64,000 bases of DNA from Bog-756 sp963737625 (GCA_963737625.1 CAVTTK010000002.1:1922001-1986000); one strand, 5' to 3'; shown: positions 37,488-46,938, counted from the first letter of the stretch. Numbers and translations are program-made. Notes: generated by a model not told the origin, from the sequence alone.

Positions 37488-38954
37488 ATGGCCCGACCGT
37501 GCCGAGGGCCGGTCCGGCGTCCCCGATCCCACCGCCGGAGGACGCTGGCCACAGTGAGTTCGGTGAGTGCGGCCATCGTCTTGGTCGCCCTTTCGACGGC
37601 AGCCTCCCCCGGTGCCGGAGCGTCGACGAGTAGCGCTCTCTCGCCGGTGAGCTCGGCCAGCACCTCCAGCCGTGGGGTGGCTCAGCACCGCATCACCGTG
37701 GTCTTTCCGGTGGTGGCGCTCAACTCACTGGCCGGCAGGATCGGGTTCGCCAGTGACGCCGAGTACGGGGAGCAGACCAAAGCCATCACCCTCTTCGTCA
37801 AGCAGCTCAACGACAGCGGGGGCATCAATGGCCGGAAGATCAATCCCATCATCGCCGGCTACGACCCGACCAGCGAGACCCAGATGCGGTCGCTGTGTAA
37901 GACCTGGACCGAGGGATCACCGCCGGTCTTCGCCGTGGTGGACGGCCTGGGCGCCTGGACCGGGGACAATCAGCTGTGCATCACCCAGGAGGGCCACACC
38001 CCACTCCTCGGCGCCTGGACAACGGTCTCGGACTGGACCAGACAGGGCTCGCCCTACCTCTGGTGGATCGGTCCCGACCAAGCAACCATCCTGCAGGCCG
38101 TGGTCAACTGGGGGTTGAGCGCCCATCTGATCGGGGCCCCGGTCAAAGTCGGAGTCATCGTCGGCAGTCGGGCTTCGGACCAGACCGCCCTCCACAGCTA
38201 CCTCCTGCCCGATCTCCGCAGCGCCGGCGTCGACCCCATCGTGAAGACCATCGACGCCGACCCGAACGACACCGCTACCACCGGTACCCAGTCCCCCCTG
38301 GTCATCCAACAACTGCGCAGTGCCGGCGTGACCTCGGTCATCCCCCTCGTGCCGTTCAACGTCTTCTTCCCGCTGCTCCAGGCGGAGACCGCACAGCAGT
38401 ACTTCCCCCGACTCCTCCTCAGCGACTACGAGTCGAGCATCCTCTCGTCCCTCGGACTCATCCCCATCCCCTACGCCAAGGCCCTCGACGGCCAGGAAGG
38501 GGTGACCACCGAGACCCTGGGCGGCATCGACGACCCCCGCCCCGAGAGCCAGGGCGGCTACAACACCGGGGTCCGCCAGTGCTGGACGGTCTGGCACCGG
38601 GCCTATCCCCAGACACCCCCAGGCAACATCAACGACTTCATCGAGGAGCAGGGGCCCATCGTCGGCTGGTGTCAGGCCATCCATCTGTTCGCCACCGCGG
38701 CCACCGCCGCCGGTCCCGACCTCAACCGACGCACCTTCGTGACAGCCATGTCCAAGATCAAGGGCTTTCCCGGCACCTGGTCCCCGGTGCTCAGCTACGG
38801 CCCGAGAAAGCGGTATGGCCCGACGGAGTACCAAGTGGTGAAACTGCACGTCAACTCACCGCCCTCGTCCCTGTGCAAGCAGGGCGCCGGCCAGCCGGCG
38901 GCCATGGCCTGCTGGGTCACCGTCCAGCCCTGGCAGCCGTTGCCGACCGGTTGA
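37488..38954 (+). CDS. Secreted ABC-type substrate-binding protein (type 1 periplasmic-binding fold, amino-acid-like)
   Basis: About 488 residues: an arginine-rich start, a signal peptide (LATVSSVSAAIVLVALSTAA), a low-complexity serine/threonine segment, then a two-lobed binding fold. YGEQTKAITLFVKQLNDSGG, INGRKINPIIAGYDPTSETQ and a second-lobe segment VKVGVIVGSRASDQTALHSY are typical of the branched-chain amino-acid or urea receptor family. There is no lipobox cysteine after the signal, so it may be released or anchored by other means. No permease or ATPase genes are adjacent, so it is an orphan and may serve a sensor or a distant transporter. The exact start is uncertain (GTG 37470 is possible). 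Confidence 0.78.
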   Translation: MARPCRGPVRRPRSHRRRTLATVSSVSAAIVLVALSTAASPGAGASTSSALSPVSSASTSSRGVAQHRITVVFPVVALNSLAGRIGFASDAEYGEQTKAITLFVKQLNDSGGINGRKINPIIAGYDPTSETQMRSLCKTWTEGSPPVFAVVDGLGAWTGDNQLCITQEGHTPLLGAWTTVSDWTRQGSPYLWWIGPDQATILQAVVNWGLSAHLIGAPVKVGVIVGSRASDQTALHSYLLPDLRSAGVDPIVKTIDADPNDTATTGTQSPLVIQQLRSAGVTSVIPLVPFNVFFPLLQAETAQQYFPRLLLSDYESSILSSLGLIPIPYAKALDGQEGVTTETLGGIDDPRPESQGGYNTGVRQCWTVWHRAYPQTPPGNINDFIEEQGPIVGWCQAIHLFATAATAAGPDLNRRTFVTAMSKIKGFPGTWSPVLSYGPRKRYGPTEYQVVKLHVNSPPSSLCKQGAGQPAAMACWVTVQPWQPLPTG

Positions 38955-38971
38955 TCGGCGCGTCCCGCGGT

Positions 38972-39127
38972 CAGATGACGACGACGTAACCGAGATTGCT
39001 GAGTCCGGAGAGATCGTCGGGATCGGCTGTGTCAAGCGGGAGGCCGACGGCATGCGCGGTGACGGCCATGAGCAGGTCGGCGACGCGTCGGCGAGTGAGC
39101 AGCCCGCCTCGGTGACGGCGGCCACGG
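38972..39127 (-). pseudogene. VapC-like PIN-domain toxin, C-terminal remnant
   Basis: A minus-strand stretch of ~50 codons reads RRRVADLLMAVTAHAVGLPL, then DTADPDDLSGLSNLGYVVVI and a stop. This matches the last third of PIN-domain ribonucleases (R-x-x-DLLIAATAHAHGLPLYTxNPDDF), including the final acidic residues. No start, no N-terminal acidic residues and no antitoxin gene are present, and the fragment runs into the 3' end of the TetR gene. It is therefore a decayed toxin gene. I found it by reading the strand directly, because no intact frame with a start covers it. Confidence 0.6.
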
Positions 39128-39128
39128 A

Positions 39129-39731
39129 TCAGAGCTCGTTGGCCGAACCTTCCCGGACCTCCGCGTCGTCGGAGCGAAGGGCCACTCGAAGTTCATCGAG
39201 CGCCTCGTGGACCAGTGGAGCGAATTCGACGGGTCCCTCCCGATCGGCCCAGCGCTCGAAGGCGGTCTGGAAGACCGCGATCCCAGCCTGGGCCGTCAGT
39301 TTGGCGGTTGGTTCGGGGACCCCTCGTAGCTCCAAGCCGCCACTGATCGCCGTGGTGAGACCGGCCATCTTGATCATCTCTCGTTCCCGCAGGTCCGTCG
39401 ACGTGTCGATGAGACGCTGACGGAGCCGGGCCCCCTCACCCCGCTCGGTCAGGCCCTGTCCCCCGGCGGCCAGGGCGGCCACCACGGCATCGACGGGTGC
39501 GACGCCATCGGGAGCGCTGACCACCGCAGCGACCACGCTCTCCTGAAAGCCGGCAGCCCCGGAGAAGAGCACCTCGCGCTTGTCGGCGAAGTACCGGAAG
39601 AAGGTCCGCTTGGTCAGACCGGCGCGGTCGGCGATCTCGGCCACGGTGACGTCGTCGAACCCACGCTCGAGGTAGAGCTCGTATGCGGCCTGGACCAACC
39701 GTCCCTCGGCGTCCGCCTCCCAACGTGGCAT
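39129..39731 (-). CDS. TetR-family transcriptional regulator
   Basis: A 200-residue repressor type. Residues ~8-55 form the HTH domain: RLVQAAYELYLERGFDDVTV, then AEIADRAGLTKRTFFRYFAD, a near-perfect TetR recognition helix. The C-terminal ligand-binding part is variable as usual. ATG 39731 is preferred because upstream codons in the frame lie in the intergenic regulatory region. It is divergent from the epimerase-like gene at 39855, and the gap contains an inverted repeat (39752-39805), suggesting it controls that gene and itself. The inducer is unknown. Confidence 0.92.
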   Translation of the reverse strand: MPRWEADAEGRLVQAAYELYLERGFDDVTVAEIADRAGLTKRTFFRYFADKREVLFSGAAGFQESVVAAVVSAPDGVAPVDAVVAALAAGGQGLTERGEGARLRQRLIDTSTDLREREMIKMAGLTTAISGGLELRGVPEPTAKLTAQAGIAVFQTAFERWADREGPVEFAPLVHEALDELRVALRSDDAEVREGSANEL

Positions 39732-39751
39732 TGGCCGATCGTAGAGGACGG

Positions 39752-39805
39752 TGATGACACACGGTGACATACCTGGTACGGTCTCTATGGCACTAGGTGT
39801 CATCA
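39752..39805. promoter_or_regulatory. Candidate TetR operator between divergent genes
   Basis: TGATGACAC at 39752-39760 and GTGTCATCA at 39797-39805 are perfect 9-base inverted copies. A further TGACA at 39765-39769 and a TGTCATC at 39818-39824 repeat the half-site. GTGACA (39764-39769) and TATGGC (39786-39791), 16 bases apart, could be the -35/-10 of the epimerase gene, placing the operator around the promoter. Confidence 0.45.
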
Positions 39806-39854
39806 ACTCTCTCCGGCTGTCATCGGTCCGACCACCAGTTCAAGGAGCATGTGC

Positions 39855-40760
39855 ATGCGTATCTTCGTCACCGGTGCATCCGGACACATGGGCTCTGCCC
39901 TCATCCCGGAGCTTCTGGAAGCTGGCCATGAGGTCGTCGGCCTGGCCCGATCGGACGGGTCGGCCGCCGCAGTGGAGGCCCTGGGGGCCGACGTACACCG
40001 TGGCTCCCTCGACGATCTGGACAGCCTTCGGGCGGCCGCAACGGCCTCCGACGGGGTCGTCCATCTGGCGTTCAAACACGAGGAGATGAACTCGGGCGAC
40101 TTGGAAGGCCCCCTCGGCGCCGACCTGTTGGCCATCGAGGCCATCGGTGAGGTGCTGGCCGATTCCGGCAAGCCCTTCGTCGGCACCTCGGGCACCATCC
40201 CGTTGGTGCTCGGCGGCGTGGACGGTGTGGGTACCGAAGCCGATGTGCTCCCGGCCGGGCCCCGCATCGACGCCGAGAATGCCGTGATCGCCCTGGCCGA
40301 GCGCGGGGTGCGTTCCTCCGTTCTTCGCCTCCCCCCCTTGGTGCACAGCGAGCTCGACCACACCGGCTACACCCCGGCCCTCATCTCCTTCGCCCGCCAG
40401 AAGGGCAAGGCCGGCTATCCCGGCGATGGAGCCAACCGCTGGCCCGCCGGACATTCGCTGGACGTGGCGCGCCTGTACCGCTTGGCGCTCGAAGGGGCAC
40501 CGGCCGGGTCACGCCTGCACGCCGTGGGCGACGAAGGTGTGGCGTTCCGTCAGATCGCCGAGGCCATCGGCGCCAACCTGGACGTGCCGGTCGTCAGCAT
40601 CGAGCCGGACGAAGTGGTCGACTACTTCGACTTCCTCGCCTTCTTCGCTGCTCTCGACAACCCGGCATCGAGCCGGCTGACCCAAGGGCTGCTCGATTGG
40701 CACCCGACCCATCCCGGGCTGATCGACGACCTCAATGAAGGGCACTACTTTCGAATCTGA
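39855..40760 (+). CDS. NAD(P)-dependent epimerase/dehydratase-like (extended/atypical SDR) protein
   Basis: A ~301-residue protein. MRIFVTGASGHMGSALIPEL gives the GxxGxxG dinucleotide-binding motif. LARSDGSAAAVEALGADVHR and VVHLAFKHEE follow the atypical SDR pattern often seen in NAD-dependent epimerases used as oxidoreductases. The usual YxxxK active-site pair is not obvious, so catalytic chemistry is uncertain. AAGGAG lies seven bases before ATG 39855 and too close to ATG 39849. It is divergent from the TetR gene and probably repressed by it, in the manner of drug- or aldehyde-response genes. Confidence 0.85.
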   Translation: MRIFVTGASGHMGSALIPELLEAGHEVVGLARSDGSAAAVEALGADVHRGSLDDLDSLRAAATASDGVVHLAFKHEEMNSGDLEGPLGADLLAIEAIGEVLADSGKPFVGTSGTIPLVLGGVDGVGTEADVLPAGPRIDAENAVIALAERGVRSSVLRLPPLVHSELDHTGYTPALISFARQKGKAGYPGDGANRWPAGHSLDVARLYRLALEGAPAGSRLHAVGDEGVAFRQIAEAIGANLDVPVVSIEPDEVVDYFDFLAFFAALDNPASSRLTQGLLDWHPTHPGLIDDLNEGHYFRI

Positions 40761-41052
40761 GGGAAGCCCTGGAGTGAGGCGGGCAGTCTGCTGTCCGGCC
40801 GATGACTGCTGTGGCACGCTGGTCGAGCAACTCGGCAGTGGCGTCGTCGAGCGCCGCCCGCTGACAGTCCCGGGACCGAAGCGGTGGCACCGCAAACCCT
40901 TCTCCTCCCTGACCCTGAGGACCCGAGGCCGAGAGTGCGGCGCCGAGCCGGCTTTCGTGCTAGAAATTCGGAGCCGTTGCGGGATGGTCTACAGGGGGTT
41001 GGCGGTCGTGGACCAGGCGGAGTCCAGAGCAGTCAGAAGAAGAGGGGGAAGC

Positions 41053-42531
41053 ATGCGCGTTCGCTACAGGGTTGCCGTTGTCGTGTCCGGAGCCGTCCTG
41101 GTGGGGACGGCGTCCCTACTGGCCGGCCTTCCGCCGAATGTGGCCGGAGCGGTCAAAGCCCTCTCCGCCCCCGTATTCTCGAGCAAAGCCGTCGCCAAGG
41201 CCAAGCAGGGGAAGGCGTTTGCCTTCACCGTCAAGACCAAGGCCAACCCGGTGGCGGCCATCTCGGTCACGTCATCCCTCCCCCCGGGGATGACCTTCAC
41301 GGACAACGGCAACGGTACGGCCAGCCTGACCGATCCCACTCCGTTGGCCGGGAACTACACCATCGACCTGCAGGCCACGAACACCACCGCGCAGTTAAAC
41401 ACGACCGACCAGGTCCTCAGTCTCACGGCCACCTCCAAGCTCCCTCAGATCCGTCACGTCTTCGTGATCATGCTGGAGAACGACGGCTACGCCTCGACAT
41501 TCGGCAGTCCTTCGAGCGACCCCTACCTGGCCACCACGCTGCCGAGCCAGGGAGCCCTGCTGGAGAACTACTACGGGGTCGGGCACTTCTCCAACGACAA
41601 CTACACCGGCTTCGTTTCCGGCCAACCGCCCAACTCGGACAGTCAAACCGACTGCAGCCGCTATGTGGACTTCCCGACCGGTGACGGCCAGGACGCCACT
41701 GGCATCCAGCAGGGCGCCGGCTGTGTCTATCCCTCGGCGGTCAAGACCCTGGCCGACCAGTTGGCCGGCGAGGGCCTGACCTGGAAGGGCTATATGGAGG
41801 ACATGGGCAACGACCCGGCCCGTGAATCGGCCAACTGCGGCCATCCCGGCCCGGCGGCCAGTGATCCCTCGTTCACGGCGGAAGCCAGCGACGGCTATGC
41901 CACCCGACACGACCCCTTCGTCTACTTCCACTCCATCGTCGACAACAGCACCACGTGCAACCAGGACGTCGTCCCCCTGGGGGATTCCAGCGGCAACCTC
42001 CCTGCCTCGGCGGCGGCCGGCACCACCGGTCTGGTCACCGACCTGGCCTCGGTGGCCACCACGCCGAACTTCAGCTTCATCACTCCGAACCTGTGCGACG
42101 ACGGTCACGACTACCCGTGCCACAACACCACCGGGGCCGGCGTGGGGGGCGGCTCATCGGAGGCGGACATCAACCAGTGGCTGCAGACCTGGGTACCCAT
42201 CATCCAGGCGTCACCGGCCTACCAACAGGATGGCCTCATCGAGATCACCTTCGACGAGGGAGAGACTCCTTCGCTGGACTCCACGGCGTGCTGCGGAGAG
42301 ACCAACGGGCCGGCGGCCAATGGTGGTGGGAACGGGATCACTGGTCCCGGCGGAGGAAAGGTCGGAGCGGTCCTGCTGTCCCCGGACATCACCCCAGGCC
42401 TGGTGGTCACCAAAACGTCCTACAACCACTACTCATCGCTGGCCTCCATCGAGGACCTGTTCGGCCTGCCCCGCCTAGGCGAGGCCCAGACGGTCACGAC
42501 CACCTTCGACAAGAAGATCTACACCCCGTAG
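41053..42531 (+). CDS. Secreted phosphoesterase (acid phosphatase/phospholipase C superfamily) with N-terminal Ig-like domain
   Basis: About 492 residues. A signal peptide (VAVVVSGAVLVGTASLLAGL) is followed by a ~90-residue domain resembling the putative Ig (He_PIG) fold, with SSLPPGMTFTDNGNGTASL. The catalytic part then has HVFVIMLENDGYASTFGSPS, VGHFSNDNYTGFVSGQPPNS and LIEITFDEGE, the PF04185 phosphoesterase pattern. It contains several cysteines likely to form disulfides outside the cell. It differs from the protein at 30643, which carries GYW repeats instead of an Ig-like domain. ATG 41053 has AGAGGGGG upstream. The role may be phosphate scavenging or lipid turnover. Confidence 0.85.
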   Translation: MRVRYRVAVVVSGAVLVGTASLLAGLPPNVAGAVKALSAPVFSSKAVAKAKQGKAFAFTVKTKANPVAAISVTSSLPPGMTFTDNGNGTASLTDPTPLAGNYTIDLQATNTTAQLNTTDQVLSLTATSKLPQIRHVFVIMLENDGYASTFGSPSSDPYLATTLPSQGALLENYYGVGHFSNDNYTGFVSGQPPNSDSQTDCSRYVDFPTGDGQDATGIQQGAGCVYPSAVKTLADQLAGEGLTWKGYMEDMGNDPARESANCGHPGPAASDPSFTAEASDGYATRHDPFVYFHSIVDNSTTCNQDVVPLGDSSGNLPASAAAGTTGLVTDLASVATTPNFSFITPNLCDDGHDYPCHNTTGAGVGGGSSEADINQWLQTWVPIIQASPAYQQDGLIEITFDEGETPSLDSTACCGETNGPAANGGGNGITGPGGGKVGAVLLSPDITPGLVVTKTSYNHYSSLASIEDLFGLPRLGEAQTVTTTFDKKIYTP

Positions 42532-42818
42532 GCGGCGACCGGGATTCCGGGGCGGCAGTCGGTTGTCGGTTGTCGGTTGTCGGCACCGTGGTCCGGACGG
42601 CCCCTGAACAGTGAGGGCCAGTCCTCGAGGAGGCGGTCAGCTCCCCCCTGCCGACTACACGAGCGCGGGGTGAGGGACCTCGGACCGCGCACCGGTGGGC
42701 CTCCCTCGAGGCGCTGCAACCTCCAGGGTGGCGTTACCGAGACGTGCCAGAGGGGTCCCTACCCCCATCGCAGGCTGGTGGATCGTTCGGTTGGTTGCGG
42801 TTCCATCATCGGGTTGCC

Positions 42819-43307
42819 TCAGGAGGACAACTTCCTCGTGAGATGCATGGACGACACCTGGTAACCGGCCGATGCGTAGAGATTTCGGGCAACCGAATTC
42901 CTTCCGAATACATTCAGACCGATGGTGTCGACACCATGAGCCACAGCCTCCGCCTCTGCCACTTTCAGTAGGGCCCGCCCGAACCCCTGCCCTCGGTGGT
43001 TCGGCAGGATCTCAATGTCATAGATCCATGCACCGCCGCCGGATCCTGGATTCCGTTCAAGGGCGAGCCACAGGAACCCAACGGATTCGCCCTTCGTCGT
43101 CTCGGCCATCAGCATGATGACCCCCGGGGTATTGACACCCTGCGGAAGTAGTTGGTCCGTCTGTTCAGCGGCCCGGCTCTCGGCAACCTCCGCCGTCCAG
43201 TTACCAGCCGCTACATGCTCTGCGGCATAGTCGTGAACGAGCCGGGCGCGGAGCGACTCGAACTCGGCCGAGGTCATTGGTCGAGTTACCACTTCCGGCA
43301 TCTGCAT
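42819..43307 (-). CDS. GNAT-family N-acetyltransferase
   Basis: A ~162-residue protein. VGFLWLALERNPGSGGGAWI and YDIEILPNHRGQGFGRALLK contain the beta4 strand and the R/Q-x-x-G-x-G/A acetyl-CoA pyrophosphate loop (here HRGQGFG). IGLNVFGRNSVARNLYASAG is the C-terminal motif B. It transfers acetyl to an amine of unknown identity. The ATG is at 43307 or 43301; the ribosome site is weak. The open frame continues ~69 codons upstream, but that part does not look like protein. Confidence 0.88.
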   Translation of the reverse strand: MQMPEVVTRPMTSAEFESLRARLVHDYAAEHVAAGNWTAEVAESRAAEQTDQLLPQGVNTPGVIMLMAETTKGESVGFLWLALERNPGSGGGAWIYDIEILPNHRGQGFGRALLKVAEAEAVAHGVDTIGLNVFGRNSVARNLYASAGYQVSSMHLTRKLSS

Positions 43308-43728
43308 ATTCTGCCTGGATCCGGGCAGCCTGCCCAACGCCGGACCGGTGTCAGCATCCTTTGCGGCTGGGGTCAGAGGTTCACTACCTTCACCGGTCCA
43401 GGAGAGCCTGCGCGACTCCAACTGCCAACCAAGCAGGGTGCTCTCCTCCACCTTCGAATCGGAGAGGCCTGGGAGATGCAGGTATTCGGGGAGCCAGCAG
43501 CAGGAGTCAGACACCTCTGATGGGACGAGCTCCGCGACGTTGTGCTCGCACTCATTCGCCTCATCTCTCCCGGCAGGTGACTTGACTCATGGCACCTCGT
43601 GCCCGTTCTGCGGCGATACCGGAGACCCGATGGTGTGGGGCAAGCGGAGCAACTCCGACCGGCACCGTAGGCGCGTGCATCCCCTGCCGGTCGTCCAATC
43701 ACAGAAGCAGAGGTCCCACTCGCCGGAT

Positions 43729-44604
43729 TCAGTCGTGACCGAGCAGCCACTCGTGGATCTCGGGCAGATGGTCCACCAGGGTCAAATGCCCATCCGTCTC
43801 GGTGAGATGTGCGTCAACCCCTTTGATCCGCTCGGCGATCCACTCGCCGTGCTGGATGGGGACGAAGCGGTCCTGTGACCCGTGCCACACCTGGACCGGG
43901 ACGTCGATCTCGTCGACCTGAAATCCCCAGGGGGTCTGGATGGCCACGGAGTCCTCCCACCAACCGTCGCCACCGGGGGATAGACCGTCTTTCATGCACC
44001 TGACCAGGTAGTCCGCCAGATCTCCGGTGAGGGCTGCCGCATCGACCGCGGAGAGCAGAGACGGCCAGGCTGCGAGCACCATGTCCGGCGACAACTGGAG
44101 AGATTCCTCCCGATCGGTCTCGAGCTTGGACCGGGCGGCAACCGGATCACGGTCCAGCAGGAGGGTGTCGTCGACGTTCTCCTGGCCCATGCCGGTGAAA
44201 TAGTCGAGGCCGGGGGCATCGTAGGGGGCGACCGACGCCAGGGTGGCCACTGCCGTTACGAGATCGGGGAGCAGGGCAGCACAGGCCAGCGCGTGCGGAC
44301 CACCTCCGGAGATCCCCCAGACGGCCAGGCGCTCGTAGCCGAACACACCGGCGATGGCCCGTACGTCGCCCGCGCAGTCGGCCACCGACCGTCCGGGATG
44401 AGGCGTCGAACCGCCGTAGCCGGGTCGATCGTAGGAAAGGAGATGAATGCCCCGCTCCTCAGCGTCCTGGACCGCCGGACGGTGGAGGAGGCGGGAATTG
44501 GGTGTCCCGTTGTGGGTCAGCACCGCCCGGCCATCGGGATCTCCACCTGACTCGACGCATAATTCCCGACCGTCCGCAGTGGTCACGAAACTCGTAGTGG
44601 TCAT
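43729..44604 (-). CDS. Alpha/beta-hydrolase fold protein
   Basis: A 291-residue soluble enzyme with the oxyanion-type HNGTPNSRLL segment, the nucleophile elbow VWGISGGGPHALA (serine), a probable acid in VWHGSQDRFVPIQHGEWIAE, and a final histidine in TDGHLTLVDH. The full serine-aspartate-histidine triad is visible. HNGTPNSR resembles the HGTPG/S motif of proline iminopeptidase-type hydrolases, but the substrate is not deducible. It stands alone, between GNAT and ASCH-domain genes on the same strand. Confidence 0.88.
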   Translation of the reverse strand: MTTTSFVTTADGRELCVESGGDPDGRAVLTHNGTPNSRLLHRPAVQDAEERGIHLLSYDRPGYGGSTPHPGRSVADCAGDVRAIAGVFGYERLAVWGISGGGPHALACAALLPDLVTAVATLASVAPYDAPGLDYFTGMGQENVDDTLLLDRDPVAARSKLETDREESLQLSPDMVLAAWPSLLSAVDAAALTGDLADYLVRCMKDGLSPGGDGWWEDSVAIQTPWGFQVDEIDVPVQVWHGSQDRFVPIQHGEWIAERIKGVDAHLTETDGHLTLVDHLPEIHEWLLGHD

Positions 44605-44763
44605 CCCGAGAGGGTAGCCATCTGGTGCTCCGGTGTCGTGCTGTTGGTGTCCTTCGGTCGCACTGGCCCGGTGCTGCGAGAGGGGGACATGTGCGGTGTC
44701 CCTGTCGCCGGGATAAGGAGGAAATCATTGTCGATCTGAATCGCGCCTCACGCGTCCGGCTCG

Positions 44764-45189
44764 CTATGGGCTCTTCGTCAGGCTCTCTATCACTCGGAAC
44801 GTCTCCACAACGACCAGAGCCTCGTCGTTCAGTTGCACCGCCTCCCCACCTTGAATCGCCGAAAGCTCATCCCGCCAGAACTCTTCATGAGCAGAACGCC
44901 ATTCTTGGACGCTTCCGAAACCCTCGCCTTCACCGAGGGCAACGGCGTCATCAACGTCTTTGAGGCGAACCTCACGGACGTCCGTTGTCTCGACGAGGGC
45001 GAGGTGTTCTCCCTTGCTCCCAATCAAGATGCACCGTTTCCCGGCGAAAGGCAGCGGCTCGTTCTCCAGGTCATAGATTTCCCGTAGTGAGGACGTGACC
45101 GTTTTGGCTCCCGACAGCGTTGCCGCTACCAGTGAATCGCGCATAGCCCCAGGCCATCCCAGCTCGAATAGTGGAAGCTCGGTCTCCAT
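44764..45189 (-). CDS. ASCH-domain protein
   Basis: A 141-residue protein starting METELPLFELGWPGAMRDSL. ATLSGAKTVTSSLREIYDLE, LPFAGKRCILIGSKGEHLALVE (two adjacent parts) and SVQEWRSAHEEFW follow the ASCH fold (PUA-like beta barrel, with lysine and glutamate in the cleft). Members bind RNA or hydrolyse N4-acylcytidine (amidohydrolase YqfB); which applies here cannot be read. ATG 45189 is chosen because the longer frame has an unlikely N-terminus. Confidence 0.82.
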   Translation of the reverse strand: METELPLFELGWPGAMRDSLVAATLSGAKTVTSSLREIYDLENEPLPFAGKRCILIGSKGEHLALVETTDVREVRLKDVDDAVALGEGEGFGSVQEWRSAHEEFWRDELSAIQGGEAVQLNDEALVVVETFRVIESLTKSP

Positions 45190-45657
45190 GGGTGCATTGT
45201 GCCAGTTCGTAGGATTGACGGCCGGTTGGCGACCTCCACGGCAACACTGATTGCGAGACGCCCGCTCTCTCGGTACGCTGACCGACACGGCGGCAGGCGG
45301 AGCTGTTGCCCGAATCGGCGAGGAGGATCGTGGGCGACACCAGTGATCGCTTCGACCGAATGGCCGTAACGACGCGGGAGGTGGGCACCGCCGTCAGCCT
45401 GACGACAGACCTCGCTCGCCGTTCTCCATTGACGCCGGCGAGCGTTCAGGCTTTGGGACGCTCGCTCGCGCGCACCGGGGGTGAGGGGCCGAAGGACCGA
45501 GCCCGCCAACACACTGGCTATCGACGCTCCCCGCCCAGTGGTTGGTCACTGTCGGGACCGGTGTCGTGAACCTCGCCAGTCCGAACTTTTCCGACGCAAC
45601 TTGCCCGTACGGCTTCCCCGCGGGCAGCGTCGCTCCTTCCTGCATTTGGAGCGGCAC
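45190..45657. other. Intergenic region between divergent genes
   Basis: About 470 bases between the ASCH gene and the histidine-kinase gene. Open frames here have no motif. It should contain the promoter of the two-component operon. Confidence 0.35.
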
Positions 45658-46938
45658 GTGAGCAACGGAAACCGCCCGAGCTCGGCTGTCGACATTGTCG
45701 ATCAGGAGGAGCGCGTCCAGTCCAACTCGGCCGGCGGGTCCCGCATCCGGCCAGAGTCGAACCCTGCCTCTCATTCCGGGGTCCATCCTGAATCGATCAG
45801 CGACAATGCACCAGAGCCTGATCCGACGATCATTGAGAATGGCCTCAAGTGGACGTTTCTGGCCATCCGGTTGGTCCACCTGGTGCAGGGGGCGATCTGC
45901 GTCGGCTCAGGCTGGTCTACGTATCGTCGACCGCGGGTGGCCGCCGCCGTCCTCGGTCTGGTGGGTGCGGAGTCGGGCTGGCTCTTCGTTCGCGTCATCC
46001 GGCACCGACAGATCGATGCGCTGGCCATCCGGGTCGATGCCGCCGCGGGCGTGTTGGGCATGGTGGGTCTGGCGTCGGCTACCTCCGTTGAGGACCGAAC
46101 CACCTCGTTCAACTGGATGCTCCCCTATAGCGTCGGGTCAGCGGTGGGCCTGGTGCTGGGCGTAGGACGGCAAGAGGGCATCGCCGAAGTCGCTGCGCTA
46201 TCTGGGACCTATTTGGGTACGACCATCCGCCCGTCCATTCGCCCCGGTCAGATTGTGACCGCTCTGGCCAACGCTGCCTCCTACGGTGGATTCCACGCCG
46301 TGGCCGCGGCGGTGGTTGGACGGGTCCGGCACGCTAGTGAGGAGCTGGCGGAAGCCCAGGCCGAATCAGCGGCCCGGGGTGAGCGGCTCCTGATCGAGCG
46401 TGAACGCAACCGCCAACACCGCCTGTTGCATGACTCGGCCCTCCAGACCCTGGAGGGCGTGGCCAACGGACTGATCGACGTGGATGAGTCCATCCGGGAC
46501 AGGGCCCGGTCCGAGGCCCGTCGACTTCGACAGGCGCTCTCGGGTATCGAGCCCGAAGGAGAGTTGGCCGATGCCCTCGATCGGCTGGCCGCAGATTTCG
46601 CTGCTGAAGGGCTCGAGGTCACGTGCTCCATGGGCGAGATACCCCCTCTGCTCCCCGAAGCGACCGTCGCTCTGGCCGACGCGGTGCGGGAAACGCTGCG
46701 CAACATCACCAAGCACGCGGGCACTCCCACTGCTGTGGTTCGAGTCGATGCGTCCGACGGGGGCGTGGTGGTGACGGTCCGGGACCAGGGTCGGGGCTTC
46801 GACACCGGAACCATCGGGCCCGGCTTCGGGGTCAGCCAATCGATCAATGGCCGGCTGGCTGAGGTCGATGGAAGGGCGGAGATCTGGTCCAAGCCGGACC
46901 GGGGTACTCGGGTCACGCTCTGGGTGCCGGTGGAATGA
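45658..46938 (+). CDS. NarL-family sensor histidine kinase
   Basis: About 426 residues from GTG 45658 (TTGGAG upstream). The N-terminal ~60 residues are hydrophilic, then comes a membrane part with roughly five or six TM helices (TFLAIRLVHLVQGAICVGSG onward). A coiled coil with the phospho-acceptor histidine follows, RNRQHRLLHDSALQTLEGVA (HisKA_3-like), and a HATPase domain with DAVRETLRNITKHAG (N box) and VRDQGRGFD (G1). It autophosphorylates and passes phosphate to the response regulator whose gene overlaps its end by four bases. There is no extracellular sensor domain, so the signal may be sensed in the membrane. It lies directly upstream of the arginine-rich peptide cluster. Confidence 0.88.
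   Translation: MSNGNRPSSAVDIVDQEERVQSNSAGGSRIRPESNPASHSGVHPESISDNAPEPDPTIIENGLKWTFLAIRLVHLVQGAICVGSGWSTYRRPRVAAAVLGLVGAESGWLFVRVIRHRQIDALAIRVDAAAGVLGMVGLASATSVEDRTTSFNWMLPYSVGSAVGLVLGVGRQEGIAEVAALSGTYLGTTIRPSIRPGQIVTALANAASYGGFHAVAAAVVGRVRHASEELAEAQAESAARGERLLIERERNRQHRLLHDSALQTLEGVANGLIDVDESIRDRARSEARRLRQALSGIEPEGELADALDRLAADFAAEGLEVTCSMGEIPPLLPEATVALADAVRETLRNITKHAGTPTAVVRVDASDGGVVVTVRDQGRGFDTGTIGPGFGVSQSINGRLAEVDGRAEIWSKPDRGTRVTLWVPVE

Noticed and set aside
42561..42581. Three tandem copies of GGTTGTC
   Set aside because: Too short to call functional; probably slippage in a non-coding gap.
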